Source: an uncultured Veillonella sp.
GTDB lineage: Bacteria; Bacillota; Negativicutes; Veillonellales; Veillonellaceae
Length of the DNA: 14,376 nucleotides
Reading direction: 5' to 3'
Assembly: GCA_900550175.1 (NCBI GenBank)
Contig: URQX01000033.1
Coordinates: forward strand, 1-14,376
Positions within the stretch are counted from its first letter, which is position 1; every line of letters starts with the position of its first letter. A model generated the notes under the pieces. That model saw only the letters and a list, made by a program, of their open reading frames with translations, had not been told where the DNA came from and did no database searches. Shown in pieces: positions 7,399-13,381 of this stretch. The position numbers were made by a program, and so were the translations under genes.

Positions 7399-8193
7399 AT
7401 GTTGACTATATCTGAAATTCAAGATCATTTATATATAATGCTTAAAGAGTTTGATTCCTTTTGTAAAGAGAATGATATTAAATATTCTTTATCAGGAGGA
7501 TCATTATTAGGGGCCATTAGGCATAAAGGTTTTATTCCTTGGGATGATGATATAGATATTTGTTTAAGTCGACCAGATTATGAAAAATTAATTACTATAT
7601 TTCCAAAGGTTTTAAATAGCAATTACCTGCTTAGATCTATTGAGCGTAATAACTCAAAATATCCTTTTGCACGATTAGAAAAGCTTGATATCAAGATTGA
7701 AGATGAGTACAGTAATGCTAATCAGTTTTTATTTATGGATATTATGCCTGTTGATGGATTACCAAATGATAAAAATGAAGTTATTAGTATCTATAAAAAA
7801 CGTAAAATTTATAGTAAGATGCTTGAACTTTGTGATGCTAAATTAGGACATGGTAAATCATTTACTAGAGCATTTATCAAGTCTATATTAATTATTTTTG
7901 CTAAATGTGTGGGATATAAATATTGGGCTCATAAATTAGATCAATTAGCAAAACAGTATAATTATAATACTTCTGATTATGTAGGCGCTATTACTGGTGG
8001 CGTTTATGGTGAAGCTGAATCTATGGTAAAGAATGCTTTTGAAAAACGTGTCCCTATAGAGTTTAGAGATTTAAAATTAGATGTTTTTTCATGTTACGAT
8101 ACATATTTAAGTAATTTATATGGTCGTAACTATATGGAAATACCACCAGAAGGTAAACGTAAAATATCAAGTATTAGAGCATATGAGATTTAA
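7399..8193 (+). CDS. LicD-family phosphotransferase
   Basis: This 264-residue protein belongs to the LicD family (nucleotidyltransferase fold). Family members move a phospho-alcohol from a CDP-activated donor onto a glycan: phosphocholine for LicD proper, ribitol phosphate for the animal relatives fukutin and FKRP. The signature is clear: LSGGSLLGAIRHKGFIPW (residues 31-48), followed directly by DDDIDI (49-54) with the metal-binding Asp residues. An IMPVDGLP block follows, and the C-terminus YGRNYMEIPPEGKR is typical of LicD proteins. AGGGGA (7385-7390) sits 8 bases before the ATG and contains the stop codon of the preceding gene. No choline uptake or activation gene (licB, licA, licC) is in the window. 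The next gene is a TarI/IspD-like cytidylyltransferase, so an alditol-phosphate donor is more likely than CDP-choline. Confidence 0.9.
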   Translation: MLTISEIQDHLYIMLKEFDSFCKENDIKYSLSGGSLLGAIRHKGFIPWDDDIDICLSRPDYEKLITIFPKVLNSNYLLRSIERNNSKYPFARLEKLDIKIEDEYSNANQFLFMDIMPVDGLPNDKNEVISIYKKRKIYSKMLELCDAKLGHGKSFTRAFIKSILIIFAKCVGYKYWAHKLDQLAKQYNYNTSDYVGAITGGVYGEAESMVKNAFEKRVPIEFRDLKLDVFSCYDTYLSNLYGRNYMEIPPEGKRKISSIRAYEI

Positions 8194-8209
8194 TGTATAG
8201 GGGTATAGC

Positions 8210-8929
8210 ATGAATATAGGTATTATTTTTGCTGGAGGAACTGGACAACGTATGAGTTCTACTGGCACACCGAAACAATTGCTAGAAGTTAATGGAAAAC
8301 CAATATTAGTGTATACGCTTGAACACTTTCAAAATAATAATAATATTGATGGAATTGTTTTAGTAGTATTAGAGTCTATTATTGAAGAGGTTAGTAAATT
8401 AGTACAAAAGTATGGTTTGGATAAAGTCAAATCGATTATTCCAGGCGGAAAAACAGGACAAGAGTCGATTTATCTTGGAATTCAAGAGTCTTCAAGACTA
8501 TATGATGAAGATAGTATAGTTTTATTACATGATGGGGTTAGACCTATTATCTCTGATGAGCTAATTAATACGTGTATATCGTCTACAAAAATATATGGTA
8601 ATGCCATTACTGTTTCACAAGCTATAGAAACTATTGTTTTAAAAGATAATGAGCTTTCTCATGTAGGAAAAATACTTTCACGAGATGAATGTTTACTTGC
8701 TAAAGCGCCACAATGCTTCTATTTAAAAGATATTTATAAGGCACATGAAAAAGCAAGATCTGAAGACTTGGAGTTCATAGATTCGGCATCTATGATGCAG
8801 TTTTATGGGGCTGAACTGTTTACAGTAATAGGGCCAGCTGAGAATATTAAGATTACAACACCTATTGATTTTTATACATTTAAGGCTTATTTAGAAGTAA
8901 AAAATAGCCTTAATATCATGGGACTATAG
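8210..8929 (+). CDS. TarI/IspD-like CDP-alditol (probably CDP-ribitol type) cytidylyltransferase
   Basis: This 239-residue soluble enzyme of the IspD/TarI family couples CTP to a sugar-alcohol phosphate. The N-terminal CTP-binding loop is FAGGTGQRMSSTGTPKQ (residues 7-23), with the conserved Arg and Lys. IPGGKTGQESIYLGI and HDGVRPII (His107-Pro112) follow, and ITTPIDFYTFKAYLE closes the protein. HDGVRP and the GGKTGQ(D/E)SI block resemble TarI and related alditol-phosphate cytidylyltransferases; housekeeping MEP-pathway IspD usually has HDAARP. Context agrees: it follows a LicD-family transferase inside a glycan operon. AGGGG lies 6 bases before the ATG. A pipeline would probably label it ispD. 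The exact substrate (ribitol-5-P, arabinitol, mannitol or another polyol phosphate, or a ketose phosphate reduced later) is not decided by sequence. Confidence 0.85.
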   Translation: MNIGIIFAGGTGQRMSSTGTPKQLLEVNGKPILVYTLEHFQNNNNIDGIVLVVLESIIEEVSKLVQKYGLDKVKSIIPGGKTGQESIYLGIQESSRLYDEDSIVLLHDGVRPIISDELINTCISSTKIYGNAITVSQAIETIVLKDNELSHVGKILSRDECLLAKAPQCFYLKDIYKAHEKARSEDLEFIDSASMMQFYGAELFTVIGPAENIKITTPIDFYTFKAYLEVKNSLNIMGL

Positions 8930-8938
8930 GCTGATATT

Positions 8939-10447
8939 ATGCGGACAGTTAGTGCAATTAAGAACATAAATTCCACGTTAATTGTATATGGATTTAATAT
9001 GGTATTACAGTTCATTATCCGTTTTGTATTACTATATTATTTATCTATTGAATATTTAGGCTTAAATGGTTTATTTGATAATATTTTAACTGTATTATCT
9101 CTTACTGAATTGGGCATTGGTCCGGCTATTATATTTAGTTTATATGCTCCTTTAGCTAATCATGATTTAGAAACAGTAAAATCAATCATGAGAATATTTA
9201 AAAAAGCATATATTTATATTGGTACACTTATTCTATTCTTAGGATTATGTATATCGCCTTTTGTTCAACATCTTATAAAGGTACCTCCTAATATTGCATA
9301 TTTAAATATTTTCTTTTTACTCTTTGTTGTTGATACAGGTATTAGTTATTTTTACTCTTATAAAAAATGCTTGCTTATAGCTGATCAAAAACAATATATA
9401 GCTAACTATTACAGAGGAATTACTCAACTGATAGGGAGTTTATTCCAAATTGCCTTAGTCGTTTTAACTCATAGTTTTTGGGTATATATTATTCTACGTA
9501 TATGTATGACTTTTTCTGAGAATTTTTTAATAGCTAGAAAAGCCGATCACTTATATTCGTTCTTAAATGAAAAGAATATTAGGCCTTTAAATAAAGATAT
9601 ATACCAAAGTATTATTAGAAATATAAAGGCCTTAATACTTCATAAAATTGGTGGTGTTACTGTTTTTGGAACATCAAATATTATTTTATCAAAATTTGTA
9701 GGTTTAAGTGCTGTTGCGTTATATACGAATTATTATTTGATTATTAATGGCATCGATAAGTTGTCTGATCAAGTATTTAATGCACTCAAGGCATCTGTAG
9801 GAAATTTGAATGAGTCTCAAGATGATGCTCATAAATTAGTTATCTTCAAGAGATTAGAATTTATGACAGCTTATTTGGCTTGTTTTATCTGTAGTAACTT
9901 GTACCTTTTATTAAATCCGTTTATTACCATCTGGCTAGGAAATAGCTATCGTTTTGATGAAAGTATAGTGCTTTGGATGGTTATCAACTTCTATCTAATG
10001 TTTATGCGTAAAGGCGTCTTAGTATTTAAAGACGCTATGGGGCTATTTTGGCAAAATCGATATATGTCCTTAATAGAGGCCTTAATAAATTTAGGGTCTT
10101 CCATTGTTTTAGTTCAATATTTTGATGTTTGGGGCGTATTATTGGCTATGTTTATTAGTACGATTTGTATGCCTTTTATAGTTGAACCGTATGTTTTGTT
10201 TAAATACGGATTACGTTGGTCTTTGGTTAGTTATTTTAAACTTTATTTCCGTTATACTCTAGTTACATTTATATTAGTTTATTTCAGTAAATTCTTATCA
10301 CATTTTATTGCTTTGGATAGTGGGTGGTTTGGACTTTTGCTGGGGGTTGTATGTAATAGTATTTTTATAATTGTGGCATGGGGAATATTATTTATTAGAA
10401 GTAAAGAATTAAGGTTTTATCTTGATTTAATAAAAAGTAGACTATAA
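8939..10447 (+). CDS. wzx: Wzx-type oligosaccharide flippase
   Basis: This 502-residue polytopic membrane protein of the polysaccharide transport (MOP superfamily) type should flip the undecaprenyl-linked repeat unit across the inner membrane. The sequence is hydrophobic nearly throughout, with about 12-14 likely helices. The N-terminus (VYGFNMVLQFIIRFVLLYYL, then EYLGLNGLFDNILTVLSLTE and LGIGPAII) is characteristic of flippases in Firmicute capsule clusters. A central cytoplasmic segment with many charged residues (about 195-230) leads into HKIGGVTVFGTSNIILSKFV, the start of the second half. The ribosome binding site is weak: AGG within the preceding stop region, 8 bases upstream. It is the only flippase candidate in the window and pairs with the Wzy at 2919-4535. 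Confidence 0.9.
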   Translation: MRTVSAIKNINSTLIVYGFNMVLQFIIRFVLLYYLSIEYLGLNGLFDNILTVLSLTELGIGPAIIFSLYAPLANHDLETVKSIMRIFKKAYIYIGTLILFLGLCISPFVQHLIKVPPNIAYLNIFFLLFVVDTGISYFYSYKKCLLIADQKQYIANYYRGITQLIGSLFQIALVVLTHSFWVYIILRICMTFSENFLIARKADHLYSFLNEKNIRPLNKDIYQSIIRNIKALILHKIGGVTVFGTSNIILSKFVGLSAVALYTNYYLIINGIDKLSDQVFNALKASVGNLNESQDDAHKLVIFKRLEFMTAYLACFICSNLYLLLNPFITIWLGNSYRFDESIVLWMVINFYLMFMRKGVLVFKDAMGLFWQNRYMSLIEALINLGSSIVLVQYFDVWGVLLAMFISTICMPFIVEPYVLFKYGLRWSLVSYFKLYFRYTLVTFILVYFSKFLSHFIALDSGWFGLLLGVVCNSIFIIVAWGILFIRSKELRFYLDLIKSRL

Positions 10448-10460
10448 GAAGGGGATAATA

Positions 10461-11381
10461 ATGAGAATAACTGTAACTGGTGGGGCTGGGTTTATTGGCT
10501 CTCATTTAGTTGATCGTTTAATAGAGGATGGTCATACTGTACAGGTTATTGATAACTTATATACAGGAAATAAAGAATTTGTTCATTCTAAAGCACAATT
10601 CGTAGAATTGGATATTAGAGACCAAAATTTATACTCTGTCTTAGAAGAATTTCGTCCAGACTATATATTTCATGAGGCTGCACAAACTGAAGTCTCCACA
10701 TCTATGAGTGATCCAATGTTAGATTGTGATATTAATTTGATGGGGTTAATCAATTTACTTAATGCAGCAGTAAAACTAGATGTTAAAAAGTTTTTGATGC
10801 CATCTTCTGCAGCGGTTTATGGTAATTTAGATACATTACCGTTAAATGAGGAAATGCTTGGAAATCCATCTTCATTTTATGGGTTAACAAAGCTAACTAC
10901 AGAACATTATCTTCGGATTTATCATGAAGCTTTTGGATTACCATATATATGTTATCGTTATTCTAATGTGTTTGGTCCACGACAAGGTAATGGTGGAGAG
11001 GGGGGCGTTATTAGTATTTTTGCTAAAGCGATTGTACAAGGCTCTCCTATTATTATTTATGGTGATGGAAAACAAACAAGGGACTTTATATATGTAGATG
11101 ATGTAGTTGAAGCTAATATTTTAGGTATACAACACCAAGTTACAGGTATTTATAATGTAAGTACTGGCATCTCAAGTTCTATCAATTTGTTAGTTGATGA
11201 GTTTAGAAATATTAGCGGTAAAGATATAGAGGTAGTTTATGATAAGCCTAGATTAGGTGATATTAGAGATTCTGTTTTGGCAACTGATAAATCAGAAAAA
11301 GAGCTTTTCTTTACAGTAAAATATAATTTACACGATGGGTTAATAAAAACATATGAGTATTTTAAAACAGTAGAGGGTTAA
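10461..11381 (+). CDS. NAD-dependent nucleotide-sugar epimerase/dehydratase (extended SDR, GalE-like)
   Basis: This 306-residue cytosolic extended SDR enzyme probably acts on an NDP-sugar. The NAD-binding motif is GGAGFIG (residues 7-13, spacing GxxGxxG). VIDNLYTGN at the end of the second strand marks NAD binding. FHEAAQTEVSTSMSDP is the block typical of UDP-hexose 4-epimerases. The catalytic Ser lies in PSSAAVYG (residues 114-121), and Tyr140 and Lys144 form YxxxK in YGLTK. RYSNVFGPRQ, DGKQTRDFIYVDDV and YNVSTG complete the family pattern. AAGGGG is 6 bases before the ATG. A UDP-Glc/UDP-Gal or UDP-GlcNAc/UDP-GalNAc 4-epimerase fits best and could feed WbaP and Glf with UDP-Gal. Dehydratase activity cannot be excluded. 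Confidence 0.85.
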   Translation: MRITVTGGAGFIGSHLVDRLIEDGHTVQVIDNLYTGNKEFVHSKAQFVELDIRDQNLYSVLEEFRPDYIFHEAAQTEVSTSMSDPMLDCDINLMGLINLLNAAVKLDVKKFLMPSSAAVYGNLDTLPLNEEMLGNPSSFYGLTKLTTEHYLRIYHEAFGLPYICYRYSNVFGPRQGNGGEGGVISIFAKAIVQGSPIIIYGDGKQTRDFIYVDDVVEANILGIQHQVTGIYNVSTGISSSINLLVDEFRNISGKDIEVVYDKPRLGDIRDSVLATDKSEKELFFTVKYNLHDGLIKTYEYFKTVEG

Positions 11382-11386
11382 TCTTT

Positions 11387-12442
11387 ATGAATGATGTTTT
11401 ATCTTATGAGTTGGAACGTACTGTTAAAGATATTCATATTTTCTTATCTAAACTTTCAGGGAAAACTATTTTGATAACGGGAGCGACCGGATTCATAGGA
11501 TCTATGCTCACTCGATTGTTTTTAGTTAGTAATATGAAATATGGAACAGATATTAATATTATTTGTTCTGTGAGAAATATAGAAAAGGCAGAGGCTTTGT
11601 TTTCTAATCTTAAGAATTCAGAACAGTTAGTCTATATTACTAATGGCCTTGTTGCATGTAATGATTCTGTTGATTATATATTTCATACAGCAGCACCTAC
11701 TACATCTAAGTTTTTTGTTACTCAACCAGTTGAAACGTTAAATGGTAGTATCAGTACAACATTAGATGTCTTGCAATATGCAACAAAGAATAAAGTTAAA
11801 AAAATCGTATATTTATCTTCTATGGAACAATATGGTATTCAGCAAGTAGATTATCAAAATATGACTGAAGATGATTTAGGTTATATTGATCATTTAGATG
11901 TTAGGAGTTCGTATTCTGAAGGTAAACGCATTTGTGAATGTTATTGTAGTGCGTATTTTCATGAATATAATGTACCCGTTTGTATTGCTCGCGTTGCACA
12001 ATGTTTTGGGCCAGGTCTTTCACTTTTAGATAATCGTGTATCTATGCAATTTGCTAAAAGTGTTATACATAATAAAAATATTATTTTACATACCGCAGGA
12101 CAATCTGTATCAAACTTTTGTTATATAACTGATGTACTTTCCGCTTTGGTATTATTATTGTTTAAGGGGGAAAGTGGAGAAGCATACAATATATGTAATA
12201 GTGATGAAACAAGGTGTATCAAAGATATTGCAAATTTAGTAGCAAAAGAAATAGCTAAGGATAAAATAGATGTAGAATTTGATATTCCAAATAATATTGA
12301 TCAATATGGATATGCACATGATGTAAAATTTATTTTGAATAATAAAAAAATAAAATCTTTAGGTTGGGTTCCTAAAGTTAGTATGAAAGCAGGATATAGA
12401 AACTTAATTGATTATATAAAATATGAGAATAGTAAGGCGTAG
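11387..12442 (+). CDS. Divergent NAD(P)-dependent extended SDR, possible alditol-forming reductase
   Basis: This 351-residue extended SDR protein has a roughly 25-residue N-terminal extension before the nucleotide-binding motif, TGATGFIG (Gly32, Gly35, Gly38). Instead of the usual Asp after strand 2 it has ICSVRNIEKAEALF, with an Arg that suggests NADP(H). FHTAAPTTSKFFVTQPVET replaces the standard epimerase block. The catalytic Ser is in YLSSMEQYG, and Tyr176-Lys180 (YSEGK) give YxxxK. ARVAQCFGPG and VSNFCYITDV follow. It is the last gene of the operon, with GAGGG 9 bases before the ATG. In pneumococcal capsule loci, SDR enzymes of this general kind accompany IspD-like cytidylyltransferases in CDP-arabinitol and CDP-mannitol synthesis (from memory). 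A similar reductase role here is inference; an ordinary NDP-sugar epimerase or dehydratase is the alternative. Confidence 0.8.
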   Translation: MNDVLSYELERTVKDIHIFLSKLSGKTILITGATGFIGSMLTRLFLVSNMKYGTDINIICSVRNIEKAEALFSNLKNSEQLVYITNGLVACNDSVDYIFHTAAPTTSKFFVTQPVETLNGSISTTLDVLQYATKNKVKKIVYLSSMEQYGIQQVDYQNMTEDDLGYIDHLDVRSSYSEGKRICECYCSAYFHEYNVPVCIARVAQCFGPGLSLLDNRVSMQFAKSVIHNKNIILHTAGQSVSNFCYITDVLSALVLLLFKGESGEAYNICNSDETRCIKDIANLVAKEIAKDKIDVEFDIPNNIDQYGYAHDVKFILNNKKIKSLGWVPKVSMKAGYRNLIDYIKYENSKA

Positions 12443-12485
12443 AGTTATATTTGTACAATGTTTCTTGTTTTTAGACGCACTTAAA

Positions 12486-12501
12486 TAGGCCTCTAGGCCT
12501 A
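12486..12501. other. Short inverted repeat after the operon
   Basis: TAGGCCT (12486-12492) and AGGCCTA (12495-12501) are perfect inverted copies separated by two bases; as RNA this gives about a 5-bp stem with a 6-base loop. It lies 44 bases past the last operon stop. No T-run follows, so a standard intrinsic terminator is not supported. A protein-binding palindrome is possible. Confidence 0.35.
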
Positions 12502-12551
12502 ATTCATTCCAGATGTCTTGCTTTAATATGGCTAATTTAGATGGTAATTAA

Positions 12552-12578
12552 AAACTAAATAGACTTTATATTTAGTTT
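12552..12578. terminator. Possible bidirectional AT-rich hairpin terminator of the polysaccharide operon
   Basis: AAACTAAATA (12552-12561) and TATTTAGTTT (12569-12578) form a perfect 10-bp stem around a 7-base loop. The stem is AT-rich and has only a weak T-stretch after it on the + strand, with a better one (TTTTAATT) on the minus strand. It sits between the last operon gene and the candidate promoter of the next gene, so termination of the long transcript here is plausible but weakly supported. Confidence 0.4.
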
Positions 12579-12579
12579 A

Positions 12580-12609
12580 TTGCTCTATGACTGTAGAATT
12601 TTGTATAAT
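12580..12609 (+). promoter_or_regulatory. Candidate sigma-70-type promoter for the 133-residue protein gene
   Basis: A perfect -10 box TATAAT lies at 12604-12609, preceded by TTG. A weak -35 (TTGCTC, 12580-12585) is 18 bases upstream. A second TATAAA at 12643-12648 could be an alternative -10. Between and around them ATGAATGAA-like units repeat (about 12616-12638) and TTCATGAA forms an 8-base palindrome (12628-12635), a possible operator. The remaining bases of 12443-12685 hold no open frame I can support. Confidence 0.45.
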
Positions 12610-12685
12610 TTATTTATGAATGAAAAGTTCATGAATGAATTGTATAAATGAATTTAATTATATTACATGTTAGTGGAGCATTGGT

Positions 12686-13087
12686 ATGAAAAAATATGTC
12701 TTATCTGTAGGGGACAGAAAGCCTGTACATATTGAAATTATGAATGTTGATGATAATGTGCTCGTTAGTGGAGACTTACGTACATATCGACTTGATTATG
12801 ATATGGAAACGAGTGCGGTTATTTTGCGTTTTTCACTACAAGAATCAGATATGATATATTCTTTACAGCTAGGTGAAGCTGAGGATGTGTTGGCAACAGA
12901 CTTTATGACTCCCCAAGAAATATTCTTTACAATCGTAGGATTCTTAGGTGAGGTTATTCATAGTGCGAAATCATTTGGACGTACGTTAGCTATGAAGCTT
13001 GATAATGATGCATCTCGTGTGTATGTGAAGGATTTATTACAATCTAATGATAGCTATCGTGTATTTATGGGGGCACTAACATATTAA
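12686..13087 (+). CDS. Hypothetical protein, 133 residues, function not recognised
   Basis: I do not recognise this gene. The start is well supported: TGGAG lies 7 bases before the ATG, and a TATAAT box lies about 75 bases upstream. The protein has no signal peptide, no convincing membrane helix and no cysteines. It begins MKKYVLSVGDRKPVHIEI and looks mainly beta-stranded in the first 70 residues (alternating hydrophobic residues in VLVSGDLRTYRLDYD and SAVILRFSLQ). An amphipathic region follows (PQEIFFTIVGFLGEVIHSAKSFGRTLAMKL), then DASRVYVKDLLQSNDSYRVFM. It is acidic in composition. G+C is higher than in the cassette (21 of 60 bases at 12781-12840), closer to the chromosomal backbone style of wbaP and glf, so it may be a conserved gene flanking the variable locus. 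It has its own promoter and terminator-like hairpin and so probably is not part of the polysaccharide operon. Confidence 0.75.
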   Translation: MKKYVLSVGDRKPVHIEIMNVDDNVLVSGDLRTYRLDYDMETSAVILRFSLQESDMIYSLQLGEAEDVLATDFMTPQEIFFTIVGFLGEVIHSAKSFGRTLAMKLDNDASRVYVKDLLQSNDSYRVFMGALTY

Positions 13088-13136
13088 TATAAACATATTT
13101 CACTTATTCATAGAACTTATAGAAAAAGTTTAATTG

Positions 13137-13184
13137 AAGACAGTAGTTGTAAGAGGTAAGATTCATTCAACTATTGTCTTTTGG
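13137..13184 (+). terminator. Hairpin terminator after the 133-residue protein gene
   Basis: AAGACAGTAGTTG (13137-13149) pairs with CAACTATTGTCTT (13168-13180) around an 18-base loop: 13 pairs, one of them a G-U wobble that pairs only in + strand RNA. A short T-run (TCTTTT) overlaps the 3' arm. It begins 50 bases after the stop at 13087, consistent with termination of that gene. The large loop and short T-run make it moderate in strength. Bases 13088-13136 hold nothing else I can identify. Confidence 0.6.
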
Positions 13185-13186
13185 GT

Positions 13187-13207
13187 TATAGGACAAAAAG
13201 TGTTGCT
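13187..13207 (+). repeat. 21-base direct repeat, copy 1 (second copy at 13276-13296)
   Basis: A 21-base sequence, TATA followed by GGACAAAAAGTGTTGCT, occurs here and is repeated identically at 13276-13296. Start-to-start distance is 89 bases. A strong hairpin (13211-13251) lies between the copies. The second copy stands about 85 bases before the transposase start, where an IS left end would be expected. This first copy may therefore be a remnant IS end or a duplicated junction. Confidence 0.8.
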
Positions 13208-13210
13208 GTT

Positions 13211-13262
13211 AATGCCGATGGAGCTAGTTAAATACTGGCTCTATCGGCATTTTATCTTTTTG
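13211..13262 (+). terminator. Strong rho-independent terminator
   Basis: AATGCCGATGGAGCTAGT (13211-13228) pairs over all 18 positions with ACTGGCTCTATCGGCATT (13234-13251) around a TAAAT loop. Two of the pairs are G-U wobbles on the + strand (C-A mismatches on the other strand), so the structure favours + strand RNA. A T-rich tail (TTTATCTTTTT) follows. It is the strongest terminator in the window, and it stops transcription entering the insertion sequence from the left. Confidence 0.85.
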
Positions 13263-13275
13263 AGTAACTTTTACA

Positions 13276-13296
13276 TATAGGACAAAAAGTGTTGCT
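13276..13296 (+). repeat. 21-base direct repeat, copy 2; probable IS left-end region
   Basis: This copy is identical to 13187-13207. It is followed by about 85 bases leading to the transposase ATG, a normal leader length for an IS256-family element. The right IS end is outside the window, so whether GGACAAAAAGTGTTGC is the terminal inverted repeat cannot be verified here. Confidence 0.7.
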
Positions 13297-13340
13297 AAAA
13301 AGTCTGAACCCCCTTGATTTTACTGACTCAAATAAGGTTT

Positions 13341-13366
13341 TATCTTTCTAGAAAGATATATTTTTT
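13341..13366 (+). promoter_or_regulatory. Perfect palindrome plus T-run in the transposase leader
   Basis: TATCTTTCTAGAAAGATA (13341-13358) is a perfect 18-base palindrome. It is followed by ATTTTTT (13360-13366), immediately before the transposase ribosome binding site AGAAGGAG (13367-13374). It could act as an attenuator or terminator that limits transposase expression from read-through, or as a binding site for a dimeric regulator. As RNA the loop would open at the centre, leaving about 7 pairs. Confidence 0.5.
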
Positions 13367-13381
13367 AGAAGGAGTATAATT

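Noticed and set aside
7399..8193. Classical phosphocholine lic system
   Set aside because: Only the LicD-family gene is present; no choline kinase, transporter or LicC-type cytidylyltransferase is visible.
8210..8929. Housekeeping ispD of the MEP isoprenoid pathway
   Set aside because: HDGVRP and GGKTGQES-type blocks and the glycan-operon context favour a TarI-like alditol cytidylyltransferase. Not fully excluded.
13341..13358. Palindrome as the IS terminal inverted repeat
   Set aside because: It is a single self-palindrome just 24 bases before the transposase ATG. A terminal repeat would lie further out, where the 21-base repeat copy is.
12443..13381. CRISPR array, tRNA or riboswitch in the non-coding stretches
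   Set aside because: The only repeats are a two-copy 21-base repeat and short ATGAATGAA units, with no regular spacers. No cloverleaf or known riboswitch core could be recognised by eye.
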